The notes: generated from the sequence alone by a model not told the origin. DNA of 64,000 nucleotides from Poecilobothrus nobilitatus (GCA_947095535.1 CAMUPU010000001.1:1365331-1429330); one strand, 5' to 3'; positions 10,355-21,745 are shown, counted from the first letter of the stretch. Numbers and translations are program-made.

Positions 10355-11479
10355 ACATTTTTCTAGTATTCCTTCAGAACCTTGCCGTGCTATTCCGTGC
10401 TGCTTGCCCATTTTCTAATTCAACCCAGTAGGACCTTGGCGCTGAATCTAATTCTTTAATTAAGCCTGATTTATTGATTTTAAATAATTTGTTTTTACAC
10501 CGTAATAGAATTCATGTTTTACGGCCCATTAGTATTTCAGCATGTACGTACTTAGAGTTTTTAATAGGGGTATTTCTGTATTCAAGAAGGGCTAGCCACA
10601 GCTTTTTAATTTTGCATTCGCTTTTCTTAATTAAATTTTTCGCAAGGGACTACTAATTTTTCTTAATTAAATTTTGGATACAAACCAGTAGTCCCGTTTG
10701 TATCTCGAAATCTAATTCTTTGGCAAATTGTTTAAATAAGAATTAAATGGCATGTTCTCTGCTATGATTTGCTTAGGGATGCTATTGGTTGAGAATAATA
10801 TATACAGTTTTCTATTATAGTTTTTGATGTTTTTGATTGAATTGGCATAATTTCCAAAAACTTTGAGATGTAATCTCTAACCACGAGAAATGATCTTCCT
10901 TCAATTTGCATAATGTCCATCCCAATCTTATAGAATGTTAAGTTTGGTACTTTATGATTAATCAAAGGTTCTTTGGTTTCCGAAGTTCTGTATCTTTGGT
11001 AGATTTCGCACTTATAAATCATGTTTTCAATGTCCGTATATATATGAGTCCAGAGAACTATTAACTTTGCTTTTTTTGTGGTTTTTTCTATACCCAAGTG
11101 ATATAAGTGAAGTTGTTTTAAAATAAATTTCTGTAATGATTTGGGGACTACTATTCTGTCATTGAAAAATATTATCGAGTCTTCAACGAAAAGGTCTGCT
11201 TTATGTTTCCAAAAGTATTTTATATTCAGAAGGTAGTAATTTTTTATCAGTAGGCCATCCACTATTTATGGTATCGTAAAGTTTCTTTAATATAGAGTGG
11301 GTTTTTGTTTCAGTCTGAAACAATTTTCTTTTTTCATCACTAACATTAATAGCATGAGCAACATCATTAATACCACTTAATTCACTTTGTACTGTTTCGT
11401 CGTATTTATAGTTTCTAGATAATAAGTCAGCAACGTAGCGGAATTTTCCTGGCACGGAAGTTATTTTCTTTATTTTCAA
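10355..11479 (-). pseudogene. Gypsy C RNase H end and integrase
   Basis: The frame at 11479-11201 opens with VPGKFRYVADLLSRNY, the usual end of RNase H, and then a linker. The frame at 11262-10762 is the integrase: HLYHLGIEKTTKKAK gives the HH pair. CEIY stands where CxxC is expected, so one zinc ligand is lost. GMDIMQIEGRSFLVV carries the first catalytic Asp. The core then breaks off near 10770. The C-terminal part (10750-10355), in mixed frames, reads LALLEYRNTPI and later RSYWVELENGQ, both typical of this lineage. Frame breaks and the lost ligand show that it is inactive. Confidence 0.75.
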
Positions 11480-11830
11480 GTTTTATCATATCAATTTTTT
11501 TAATTAAATTTAATTTTATACATTCTTTTAATCCTAAAATTAGGATTAAATTTTTATCTTCAACAATACTAAATTTTAAATTACAAGAAATATTTTTCAA
11601 AGTACAGATGTACCAATTGTCAAAGTACAGATGTACCAATTTAATCATGGAACCATTGTAGGCTTTTATTATGGAACTTTCGTTTTTGGTTATAATATTT
11701 TTCATATTTGCAACGTAATTGTATGGTATAACGCTTATATCTGCTCCAGTATCTATCTTGAACTTAATTAAATTAGACTCAACTTTAATTTTTTCATACC
11801 AAGGTCCGTTATTAACGTTTCCGCGTTCGA
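11427..11830 (-). pseudogene. Gypsy C protease
   Basis: On the minus strand an aspartic protease starts near 11780 with FKIDTGADISVIP (the DTG active site). It continues through the open frame 11705-11427 with IVEDKNLILILGL in the place where the family has a conserved LG. Retrotransposon proteases cut the gag-pol polyprotein inside the particle. A 21-bp tandem duplication at about 11597-11640 lies inside the frame. After residue KENN the protein runs into unrelated sequence, because the RT that should follow has been deleted. Confidence 0.65.
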
Positions 11831-11899
11831 CTGTATTAATGAAAAATTCATCACTATCGGATTGAGATACCGGTTATTTCATGTAGTTTTTTATTTCTA

Positions 11900-12648
11900 C
11901 AGGCAATAGCCCAGTGATTCATTTGTTGGCAAATAGAGCATTTTTTACCGAAAGCGGGACAATATTTTCTTCCATAATTATGATTTTATTACAGAATTTA
12001 CAACTAAAACTATTTTTTTGTTATTATTTTTAGTTACATTAAAATTTCTTTTACTAGTACCTATACGTATCACTTTCTTTTAAAAATTTTGAATTTTTAT
12101 TTTTGGTACTAACTTCATCAAATGTTTTTGCTCCATACTGCATTTTACTCATTTGTTCGATAGATGACTAATTTGCTTTACATATATCTACAGTTTTCTC
12201 CTAATCTAAGTCTTTAGTTCTCAGTAGTTCCTTTTGTAAATTTTCGTCATATACACCAAAGACAATGCGATCACGTACCATTCTATCATCTTCCTTAAAA
12301 CCACAAGTTTTAACTAATGTTTTTAACTCCAACAAAAATATTTGGAACGGCTCTTCTTATTGTTGGTTTCTTGTATAGCATCGAAAGGTCTCAAATACTT
12401 CACTTGTTTTAACCATGCAGTGTTGTTCAAATGCAACTATAACTTTTTTATAGATTAAATGTATTGCAAAGTTCAATTGCAAAAAATTTTCCAGCTGAGT
12501 TCAGAAATATCGCTACTTGAACTTCTGGTTTTTTGGAAGAAATATCCACTGCTGTTGAAAAAATTTCGAAAATCTCTTTGAACTCAATCCACTTTTCTGC
12601 CAGGTTACCCTCCAGTTGTAGCTTATTTATTTTCGTTAAGTAATTCAT
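11900..12648 (-). pseudogene. Gypsy C gag
   Basis: Reading begins with MNYLTKINKLQLEGNLAEKW (12648 downward), followed by a segment with VQVAIFLNSAGK. This wording is typical of the capsid start of K02A2.6-like gypsy gags. Further 3' (about 12000-11900), in shifted frames, comes a double knuckle region: CKFC, then CSICQQMNHWAIACR (CX2CX4HX4C). Several frameshifts and stops lie between 12450 and 12000. Gag would coat the element RNA. The start codon at 12648 fits the conserved N-terminus. Confidence 0.65.
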
Positions 12649-12650
12649 GT

Positions 12651-13913
12651 TTTCGTTATAGTAGATAGTAAAATGCTTTTTTTTCTTTTTTTAATCTTTG
12701 AAGTGACAACACTTTTATTTAATTAGTAAAAAACTTTTTTTTGTGTGAACTTTTCTTTTTTTACTTATATTTTTTCTAAAATTATTAAAATTAAATTAAA
12801 CTAAACTTAACTTTTTTAATTAATTTTTAAATTTTTTTCTTTCACTAAAAAATATTTAAAAGTGTAGTGTAATAAACTAAATTTTAAATTATATGGCTGC
12901 ACTCCAATGGCGGCAAGATAAGTATTCTTAATTCAATTTATTTAACAACATACAAATCTTATTTTTATTTTTTTTGTAAGCATATAAATTTATCTACACA
13001 TTAATTTTTTTTGATTTATTTATTTATTTAAATTTTTTTTTTCGAACTATATTAAATTTAAAAAATTTTTAATTTTTCTGATTCAAATTATAATTTATAA
13101 TTAAACGCGCTCGGTTGGTTTTGTTTACATTATTTTACTTTTTTTTTTTATTTATTTCATCTTAATATCAACTTGTCGTAAACAAAACAATTATATATCC
13201 ATCTCCCTCCCACACGTATGATGGATGCTGGTGTTCTTCTTTGACTCTCAATTCGCTCAATTTTTTTTTTAATACTACCATAGTAATTACCGTAACTTAA
13301 TTGATTAATTTCTGGTGTTAAGTTTTGCTTTTGGTGAGTCTTTGGTTGTACCTGCGTTCAATAACGTCACTTAAAAGTGTATGTTAAAAACTGTTGAACG
13401 TTGTTATAAACCATTTGCTCACTCAAGGCAAAATATTGAAAAGTATTAATGTTGATATAAAGTATTGATATTGACATTGATAGTTATTTATTCGGATTAT
13501 TTAAATCGTGCACTTTTACTTTTGATTTTAATTTTGAATAAATTTTAATTTTTGTTAATTTTAATTTTTACTTTAATCTTAATTTACATACTTTAATTTA
13601 TCTTAAGTCAGATTTTGATCTTGGTTAATTTTAAAATTGATTTAACGTCTAATTTTGATTTTAATTACAATTTCAACTCTGATTTCATTTTAATTTTGCT
13701 TTTGATTTTAATTTTAAACTAGATTTCAATTTTAATATTATTATTTATTATTTGAACTTTTCTTTTATATAAATTTTTTTCCATCAAAATTACCAATTTT
13801 AATGTTACTGTAACATACTCGAGTTGAAACGAATTTTCATGCCGTCGATTGCCACTTTAGTTCAATTAAACCAGCAGTCTTAACCCTATGAGAAACACAA
13901 GTCAGTAACTACA
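12651..13913. other. Very AT-rich non-coding DNA
   Basis: Long T and A runs and short imperfect repeats of TTTTAATTTTGATTTTAATT at 13500-13780. The start of element C (its 5' LTR) should lie at the left end, but I cannot delimit it. No gene is seen. Confidence 0.5.
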
Positions 13914-15655
13914 ATGATAACTTTAATGTTACCGGCTACTCACTTATTTCACACTTCGTACATAAATATAAAAAATTCACACTTCGTCTATATAAAAACT
14001 GACATCGCTTTCAACACACTTCCAAAATATAAATGTTCTAGTCCAACCTTTCATTACATTTGGGTCAAAATTCTCGTTGAAAAGCATGTCATACATTTAT
14101 GTTTCCTATACAGATCACCCAACTCAAATGAACAAGAAACTGCTATGGAAATTGAAAATCTATCGAACCAGATCAATGAAATTTTGGACGCATCTCCAGA
14201 AACTGAAATTATTCTGGCGGGAGATTTCAACATTCATAACAGGAAGTTCATTTTTCTAGCAACATCTCGCCGAGGCAAAACTCAATTGGGAAACAAGTTC
14301 AACTATTCTCCACACTGTTCCACCTTTCTCAACTTGTTCAAAATTCCACTACAATACCGCACCGTGCTCATCATGAAGGTCACCTCTTGGATCTGCTTCT
14401 CACCAAACACCCTGAAAAATATGTGGTTACAGTTGGTTGCCCCCTGGGTAATTCCGACCATTTTTTGGGTTAAAAAATTAGTTTGGGGTTACAGCCATGC
14501 TGACTGGGAGGGCCTTAACAACGTTTTTAGAGTCTTTGAGTGGTCATTCTGCTTCCGCAAAAGAAATGTTAACTTTGCTGCAAATGCGATTAGTGAAACT
14601 ATTTTGCTTGGAATGGGGTTATTCATCCCTCATTTCATGAAATCTGTTAAGAGAAGTCCCAAATCTTGGTTTAATCGTATTTGCAAAAAAGCTATTTTTA
14701 GAAAAGAGAAGGCTTTTGAACTGTATCAAAAGAATAGGTTGGAGGATCGCACGGCCAACTATATAGTGGTGAGAAACAGATGCAAGAGAGTTTTCAATAA
14801 GCAAAAATTCTTGTTCAACAACCACAAGTTGAAACGTAAAATCATCCACATGCCAAAGAATAGCAAATCTTTTTGGTCATTTGCTAAAAGTCTAAAAAAA
14901 GACGTTAGAGGGTCTTCCTTTCCACTACTTATTCATAATGATAACAGAACCGTATCAGATTCTAAAGAGAAGGCGAACTTATTTGGCAACCAATTCGCTT
15001 TCAATTCGGCACTGTCATAGTCAGCTCAGGTGCCACCTTCTGTTCCAGGAGCTGTCTGCTCCTTCGGTAAAATTTACTTTAGGATGCGAGCGGTGATGAA
15101 AATTTTAAAAAATCTTGATACAAATAAGTCAGCCGGTCCAGATGGTAAAACCACCATGGTCCTTAAAAATACCTACTCCACTATTTCAAAACCTCTGCAC
15201 AACCTTTTCTACTTCTCCTTCACTTCGGGTATTCATTCTATCCAATGGAAGGCACATATTTTTCCAATTCCCAAAAAGGTAATAAAAGCGATCTCTCCAA
15301 CTGTCCTATTGCTATAACTTCGGTCCTCTCCAAGATAATGGAGAAAATAGTGAATCAAAGGCTTTTGAAATACCTGGACCACAAAGGTTTGCTTCATGGT
15401 CGTCAATACGGGTTCAGAGCCCGTCGTTCAACTGGTGATCTCATGACTTACCTTTGTGAGAAGCTAAGCATCGATCTTCATTGTTCTGGTGAGTCTGATG
15501 TTGTGGCTCTTGATATTTCTAAGGCTTTCGATCGAGTTTGGCACGATGCTCTGTTGGCAAAATGCAAAGCAGTAGGTCTAGGTAAGGTCTTTCTAAAATG
15601 GATTGGAGATTTCCTTTCGAATCGCACTATTCGTATACTTTTTCTTCTTCTTTAG
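13914..15655 (+). pseudogene. Jockey-like element, 5' part: endonuclease and RT start
   Basis: The frame 13914-15020 holds an apurinic-type endonuclease. FLYRSPNSNEQETAM (about 14100-14150) and EIILAGDFNIHNRKF (14200-14240, catalytic GDFN) are clear. The part between 14260 and 14640 is scrambled by frameshifts. RT begins near 14890 (SFWSFAKSLKKDVRG). It goes on in shifted frames with KSAGPDGKTTMVLKN, SVLSKIMEKIVNQRL, QYGFRARRSTGDLMTYL and DVVALDISKAFDRVWHDALL (first catalytic Asp). It stops at about 15655 in FLSNRTIRI, where a minus-strand RTE-like element begins. The YxDD block is missing from both parts. The C-terminal part resumes near 18200. Confidence 0.8.
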
Positions 15656-15690
15656 CTGCCAATGCTCTTGGATGTTGGCGAATTATCACA

Positions 15691-16883
15691 TCACTGCAAA
15701 TTTATGATAATGTTGTTGTATTCTTCTCTGTTGGATGCTGTTTGTAATAGTTCAGCGATTGTTATCAACCCTGACCAATTTCTGATATTACGAAGCCAAG
15801 ATATTTTTTTTCTACCTATACCACGTCTGCCTTCAATTTTGCCTTGGATTATAAGTTGTAGGATTTCATATTTATTGTTGCGCATGATGTGTCCACGGTA
15901 TGCAGATTTACGACGCTTAGTATTTCGTAATAGCTCGCATTCAGTTTGTAATCTGTGCAGAACTTCGATATTACTCACTCTATCGACCCACGATATTTTT
16001 AAAATTCGTCTAAAGGTCCACATTTCAAATGCCTCGATCTTATTCATATCTTCTATCTTCAACGTTTAAGTCTCCATGCCATACAAAAGAACTGACCAGA
16101 CGTAACATTTTACGAGTCTTAATCTTAGACTGCAGATATACATTTGATCTCAGATAAGGTTCTCCATTTTTCATTTAGCCAATATCCTAGATATTTGAAA
16201 CGGGTGACTCGCTCAACGTCTAAACCATTTAGCGTTAATTTAGTAGTATTACCATAGATATTTCTTCTGCTTACTATCATGAACTTGGTTTTACTTGTAT
16301 TCATATTAAGGCCAAATAATTTACTATGGTGATTGACCTTTTGCAGCAATAACTGAAGATCTTGTATATTATCCGATAGAAGAGTTGTATCGGCGGCGTA
16401 TCTTATGTTGTTGATAGTGATGCCATTAACTTTTATACCTTCTTCTATAAAGGTGGATTTAAGCCAATCTAGAAAGTAAATACCTATGACATATATTTGA
16501 TTAAATATCCGCTCGAAAATTTCAATATTTTGTTTATCGATTAGTTTCACTATTTCGGCTGGAACTTCATCAGGGCCAACAGCTCTATTGTTTTTTGAAT
16601 TTCTAACCGCGTATTGTATTTCAGCTTTGGTAATTGGTGGACCTGTTAATTCCTGATTTGTTACATTTTCTTGAATTGGAGATCTTTCATTATCAGAGAA
16701 CAACTCTCGAATATAGTTTTCCCATATTGTTTTCTTTATCTGGGGATCAGTCACTATTTCGTTTTCCTCATTTACCAATGCAAAACGATTAACTTTGCGA
16801 TGGACACATGATAATGTCTGACACATGTCTTTAATCTTCTTAAGTAAATTCAAGTCATCTTGTATCCTAAGCAATCTTTCCAA
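15691..16883 (-). pseudogene. RTE-like reverse transcriptase and C-terminal domain
   Basis: The frame 16883-16125 starts in the linker and reaches the RT with NNRAVGPDEVPAEIVKL. It then jumps from the motif-3 region to IKVNGITINNIRYAADTTLL, so the middle RT blocks are deleted. The catalytic box reads YAAD where YADD is expected, so a catalytic Asp is lost. GLNMNTSKTKFMIVSR and RFKYLGYWLN follow. The frame 16062-15691 is the conserved C-terminal domain: EAFEMWTFRRILKISW, and an RRGIGRKKISWLRN box near the end. The element is dead through internal deletion and loss of an active-site residue. Confidence 0.8.
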
Positions 16884-17083
16884 TTCTTCGCACTCTTGAG
16901 TAAGCCATTCGTTTTTGACGTTCTTAATTTTTGCCTTAATTATTTTATGAAGTTCTTTGTATCTTAAGATATCTATGTTTTAAAATTTCCGCCTCTCGCT
17001 CATTAATTCCAATATCTCCTCTGTCATCCACTTTCGCATAGCGATAAAACGTTTGGGACCAATTTTATTATTAGTGACGCTGT

Positions 17084-17871
17084 TTAAAATATCTTTTGTT
17101 TGTTCGGTAACCGGTTCGGTTTTTTCGGTTTGTTTGTTTGCCATAACTTAACGCCTTCCAAACTCCTATTACAGTTCACAGTACGAAGTTTATTATTAAT
17201 TTCTAATGCAATGCTGGCTTTAATAGACTCGTTTTTCAGTTTATCAAGTTCTATACTTTTCTTTCGATTTGGTTTTCGAGCTCTTGCTAACTTGATTTTC
17301 AATTTTGCGACTAGAAAGTTATGGTCTGATGGAACATATGCTCCTGGCATAGTGCTAACTTTAGTTATTGATGTGCAGAACTTCTTGTTAATTAGTATAT
17401 AATCTATCTGATTACGTACTACATGTTGTTCATTATCTTGAGGTGATATCCATGTATATAATCTTCTTCATGGTAAGTCGAATAGAGTGTTAGTTATTTT
17501 CATACTCTTTTCTTGACAAAACTGAACTAACCAGAATTAGGAAGAAACTCTATTACATTATCAGCTACGGGTTGAGATAAAATAACCCCTACTCCTTTTC
17601 TATGGTTTGGGTCTTGGTTACCTGAGAAGTATACTTTTACATTACCATTGTAAAATTCTCCTGATCCTTTCCAGCAAGTTTCACTAATGCCTAGTATGTC
17701 GATCTTAATTTTTTTCATTTCGACTATGGTGTTTGATAGTTTTCCTGCTTCATATAAACTCATCACATTCCACGTTCCTATTTTAAAGTGTTGATTTGAT
17801 TTACTTCCGGCGATTCTTAGCACCCTTGTATTGCCGGAAACTGAGGGCCGTATGTTTTGTGTGTGATTCAT
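17084..17871 (-). pseudogene. RTE-like endonuclease
   Basis: The frame 17871-17527 contains KIGTWNVMSLYEAGKLSNTI and then IDILGISETCWKGSGEF. This is the N-terminal part of an APE-type endonuclease with the catalytic Asn and Glu positions. The piece 17520-17380 is frame-broken. The frame 17350-17084 resumes with VPSDHNFLVAKLKIKLARAR, where SDH is the conserved C-terminal catalytic box. The enzyme nicks target DNA to prime reverse transcription. The middle part is disrupted by stops, so the gene is not functional. Wording is close to the many insect proteins labelled 'craniofacial development protein 2-like', which are mobile-element endonucleases. Confidence 0.75.
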
Positions 17872-18174
17872 GTGATTTGTTTCTAGGGATATTACTCTAG
17901 TGGTTTCTCGTTGTCTTCTGGAGGGTTTTTGGTAGTTTTCCTTCTTTTCGGTTCAGCGCCCATTAAGGGAAACAAACGCTGTTTGTAGCCGCCTACTGTA
18001 GGACAGGCGCTGCGATGATTACTACTGGACCTTTAAATCAAAATGTTGAAGTAGCTCTCAGAAGTTTATTTCCTTGGCCTTTAAGTCTAAATGTCGAAGT
18101 AGCACAAGGAAACCGCCAGTTTTGTTTGTTTGCTGATCCATGTACTCCACCAGGATTGGATACCTGATCTTTCG

Positions 18175-19010
18175 ATTGAGTTACTCAGCGTAACAGGAAG
18201 GACCACGTGAAGGTAAAACTTGGCGTTGGTTAACAGAGGCTGGTATAGCTAAGGATGCAGCTAAATGTTTGGGTTTTTTGTATCGCTGCAAAACTTACTT
18301 TTCCGCATCTGATCTTCTCAATATTTATAAAACGTACATTAGGTCGAAAATGGAGTATAATGCACACGTTTGGGCTGCAGGGCTTCACACAGCACTGGGT
18401 TATTTAGATAATGTGCAAAACAGAGCTATTCGTTTGATCAACGACCCCAGTGTAACTTCAATGCTCACTCCACTCAGCCATTGTCGCACAGTTGGGTCAC
18501 GTATGGATTAACACTTATTCCAAATAAAACAATTAATGCCTCCACTCAAAGTTTTCCAACAAGAAACAAGGAGGGCAACAGATGCTCATCCTTACCATGT
18601 TGATTTACCAAGATGGCGAAATACAGCTTATGGAAACTCGTTCGTCACGCGCACGTCCCCTTTGTGGAACCATATACCATCGCATGTGTTCCCTAAATTT
18701 GGTAATTCATATGTGTACGATTTACTTAAGTTTAAGAAGAACATTAACATCTTTCTTCAAAATCTCCCTCCAAATTTTCCTACCTATCCCCCATAATCCA
18801 AATTTCCCAATTCCAATTTTCCCAATTATCTTTCCCACATCCCTATCCCCAAAACCAAACTGTACATTCGTATTAAAGGTTCCATTCTAAAGTTTGGTTT
18901 TAAAACGGGGGTCGTTTTGATTGGTTAAAGTCCAACACTACCCTGAGGAAGCACGTGCAGTTCCTCTTGGTGATTTTCGACTTTTCCACCAACCCTCGTA
19001 AAAAAAAAAA
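18175..19010 (+). pseudogene. Jockey-like element, 3' part with tail
   Basis: Coding resumes near 18205 and continues as CKTYFSASDLLNIYKTYIRS and MEYNAHVWAAG. That is the C-terminal end of a jockey-type RT protein, interrupted upstream by the RTE-like insertion. After a frameshift near 18510 the frame 18536-18796 gives ETRRATDAHPYHVDLPRWRN and SFVTRTSPLWNHIPSHVFP and ends with FPTYPP. The 3' untranslated region runs to about 19010 and ends in A10TAAATAAA, a typical non-LTR tail. The two halves together are one element with its catalytic RT core replaced or deleted at the insertion point. Confidence 0.75.
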
Positions 19011-19173
19011 TAAATAAAGTATGAACTTTTGGAGGTCTTCCATGTTTTCAATTTCGTATCTGTATTTTCTGTAAACTTTTTTTTTCCACAAATTTAGTTG
19101 TTGTCATAAATTGAATTTTATAAAAAAAAAAACTCTTCATTAAAAATTTTTTTTTTTTTTAATAGTTTGTCCA
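19011..19173. other. AT-rich spacer
   Basis: T and A runs, no gene. Confidence 0.4.
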
Positions 19174-19315
19174 CAGTGCCATGTATTAGTATTAACAGAG
19201 ATCAATTATGAATTATTTATTAAAATGGTTGAATGTTACATGAAGTACCTTAAAGTATTACCATATGATGCAAATATTAAGAGGGAACGTATGACGGTTT
19301 ATAACACATTCTACA
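19174..19315 (+). repeat. Dispersed repeat R2, copy 2
   Basis: Close match to 9782-9929. It runs into a short CAACAACAGCAACAACAAC simple repeat at 19313-19335. Confidence 0.65.
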
Positions 19316-19506
19316 ACAACAGCAACAACAACAACATCAACCTCAGCTACAAGAAAAAAGGGCCATCCTCCGCTAAGAAATTTTTGTGACAAAATGATAT
19401 GCAACCGAAATGGTTCTATATTATTTAGAGAATTATAAAATACACAAACGGACTTATACACAAACATATTTGATAAAGATACAAATATTGGAAACATTGG
19501 GAGAGA

Positions 19507-19660
19507 ATTAATATTACATACATAAATGTAATGCAATAATATTGAACCATCGGATACCAAGGCCGTTATAGGTTTTTATACTATTATTAAATTACATACT
19601 AATATTATTTATTTTGTTTATATTATATACTATATATTTACATTATATTTGTTCGTAAGG
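19507..19660 (-). repeat. 3' end of a minus-strand non-LTR element, copy 2
   Basis: Close match to 9033-9187, without the long (TAAA)n tail seen there. The order relative to repeat R2 is the reverse of that at 9 kb. Confidence 0.55.
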
Positions 19661-19687
19661 GGTCATATGTAAAGAAAAAAACACTTA

Positions 19688-19760
19688 CGACCTGTGCAGG
19701 GATCGAACCCACACTCATTCGGTTAATACGCCACACGCCTACACAGGCTACCGAAGCCCC
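19688..19760 (-). repeat. tRNA-like head of a SINE
   Basis: On the minus strand the segment begins GGGGCTTCGGTAGCCTGTGT and holds a B-box-like GGTTCGATCCC at a tRNA-like distance. It shares its start and its GTGTGGGTTC block with the SINE at 55935-56090. The acceptor ends do not pair, so it is not a functional tRNA gene. It is followed (minus strand) by an A/T-rich tail near 19680. Confidence 0.6.
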
Positions 19761-19992
19761 TCAGTAGAATATATTGCTGCTGATAGGCATTTTAAAAATT
19801 TAAAAATATTAATTTAACTTTGTAATAGAAACTTCAAATAGGTTCAAATAAAATTTATAAATATTATTTTAACTTTTTATTATAGAAATTTCAAATAGAT
19901 TAAAATAAAATTAACAAAAAATATGGTTATCTTTAATTTACTTTTTCAGCTGGGATTTTCAATGGATAAATGAGGATTTAAATTTGATGATG

Positions 19993-20118
19993 CCAAAAGC
20001 AAGTAATCTGTTTTTAATTTTTTTTCATTCCTTACAGTATATAATGCAACGTAATAATAAGAAAATCAAGTAAATCAAAGTTTTTCGGTTATTTTCTCAA
20101 TGTTCTTATAGAACAGAA
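19993..20118 (-). repeat. Inverted copy of Polinton subterminal DNA, part 1
   Basis: The reverse complement matches 23677-23816 inside the Polinton: both contain CAAAAGCAA, a CATTYCTTACAG block, a segment with AATCAAGTAAATCAAAG or its close variant, and TTTTCTCAATGTT. No TIR accompanies it. Confidence 0.75.
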
Positions 20119-20119
20119 A

Positions 20120-20995
20120 GAAAACAACAAGTATAGAGCAAGTTCCAAAACGGAAGTTCAAAAGAGGAACAAGCCTAGAGGAAGTTCAAAAAACAATAGA
20201 CACAATTAAAAAAATATTTTAACCAAATTAGTCCACTGATGGTAAAATTCATTAACTCTATCTTTGAATCTAGACACCTCTCTGATGCGCTAAAAATTGC
20301 CACAGTTACACCGATATAAAACAAACGATAAATCAGATCGTTCGAACTATAGACACATTTCAGTATTAAGTTCAATTTCAACAATATTCGAAAACATTAT
20401 CAAAACAAGGCTAACACATTTCATAAATGCTAACGGCATTTTGCATTCAATATGGTTTTGAGGATACCTCAAACACGACTGCCGGTTGTTTAGCTTTGTC
20501 GGATTTTAAAACAAAAAGCAGTGATAAGAAAAAATATACAGCTTGCTTATTTATAGATCTTGCTTATTTATAGACAAAACGCATTCGATTGCGTCGACCA
20601 TGATATACCTACTTTTAAATTATCACAATTGGAATTTAGTGAAACTCCGTTAAACCTGTTCAGATCTTACTTATATAATAGGTATAAAAGGTGTTCACCA
20701 AGGGTCAATTTTAGGTCCTGATTTGTTTAAAATTTATATAGATGACATAGCAAGGCTGAATTTAAAATGGCTCTTACACTTCTTTATCGATGATGCTGTC
20801 ATTAAGTATTTCACATATACGGAAATTGAGTTAAGAGAGGCCATACAAAACGATCTATGTAATATAGAAGAGTGGTTGGAAAAAATAAAATGTCCTTAAA
20901 TATTAAAAGAAGTAAAATTCTCATTTTCGATAACAAAATCCTTAATTTCCACTATATTAAATATAAAAACAAGTAAAAGTAACACTAAGTCGATG
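20120..20995 (+). pseudogene. Non-LTR RT fragment (jockey/CR1-like), first part
   Basis: In three mixed frames the order is FNQISPLMVKFINSIFESR, then AFDCVDHDIPTFKLSQLEF (first catalytic Asp), LFRSYLYNR, GVHQGSILGPDLFKIYIDDI and WLLHFFIDDAVIKYF. The catalytic box here reads FIDDA in place of the usual YADDT/A. NKMSLNIKRSKILIF follows. This is the RT core of a non-LTR element on the plus strand, with at least five frame breaks. It is similar in wording to the minus-strand element at 53220-55330 (GSILGADLFKIYIET there). It is split by the repeat at 20998-21745 and goes on after it. Confidence 0.75.
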
Positions 20996-20997
20996 CA

Positions 20998-21745
20998 ACC
21001 GACTTATTTATTTATTATTTATACCCTACACCTAAACAATTCAAATTAAATTAAAAATCCATAAGTTATTTGAGGTAGGTATTTAATATACCTAAGCTAA
21101 AAAACTAAATGCTTTTACAACCTTTGTACAAAATTTCAGATTTCTTTCTTTATTAAATTCGAAAATATGCTTGTTAGGTTTTGGGAAGTGGGTGAAGGCA
21201 CGCGGACCACCACCCCAACTCATCTCAAATTTTAGAGACATCATCAGAACAGGGTAGAACACTCTTATATCAAATTTCAAGTTTCTATCTTAATTAATTT
21301 CGAAGATATGCTTGTTCGGTTTTGGGAGTTTGGGAGGTACCCGAACAACACCTCCAATTCATTTCAAATTTTGGACAAATCAGGGATTCAAGAAAACACA
21401 CCCTCGTACAAAATTTTAAGTTTCTATCTTTATAAATTTCGAAGATATGCGTATTCGGTTTTGGGAGTTGTATGGGAGGTACCCGAACCCATGGACTGAT
21501 TTTGTATATATTCGAGCTTAGCCTTCCTTTTGTAATTAGTAACCTACTATATAAATTTCATCAAGATAGCTTCACTAGTTTTGAGTTATCAGGCGAACGG
21601 ACGGACGGACATCGCTAAATCGGCTCAGAAGGTGATCCTGATTTAGAATATATATACATGTCCATATCTAACTTGCTTCCTTTTGGTGGTTACAAACACC
21701 ATACCAAAGTTAATATATCTTATACTTTAAGTGTAGGGTATAATA
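20998..21745. mobile_element. MITE-like repeat with inverted ends and three internal repeats
   Basis: The left end has TATACCCTACACCTAAA (21020-21036) and the right end TTTAAGTGTAGGGTATA (21726-21742), near-perfect inverted complements. Inside, a unit of about 140-146 bases recurs three times, marked by (T)CGAA(A/G)ATATGC at about 21150, 21296 and 21437 and by TTTTGGGA after each. The right part has GGCGAACGGACGGACGGACA. It interrupts an RT coding fragment. No transposase is present, so it would be non-autonomous. Confidence 0.65.

Larger units (their letters stand above)
10340..12650 (-). mobile_element. Ty3/gypsy element C (K02A2.6-type), degenerate, minus strand
   Basis: Gag, protease, the last residues of RNase H and integrase occur in this order on the minus strand. 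Most of the RT is missing between the protease (about 11480) and the RNase H end (11479). LTRs were not found. Confidence 0.75.
15660..18150 (-). mobile_element. RTE-like non-LTR element nested in the jockey-like element
   Basis: Endonuclease, RT and a C-terminal domain follow one another from 17871 down to 15691 on the minus strand, opposite to the interrupted jockey-like element. No target duplication could be defined by eye. Positions 17960-18150, including a near-repeat of 'CCTTTAA(A/G)TC(A/T)AAATGT(T/C)GAAGTAGC', look like its 5' untranslated region. Confidence 0.7.

Noticed and set aside
17100..17402. Plus-strand 100-codon frame
   Set aside because: Antisense of the RTE-like endonuclease end.
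19688..19760. Functional tRNA gene
   Set aside because: B box is good but acceptor ends do not pair, and a related sequence is a SINE elsewhere.
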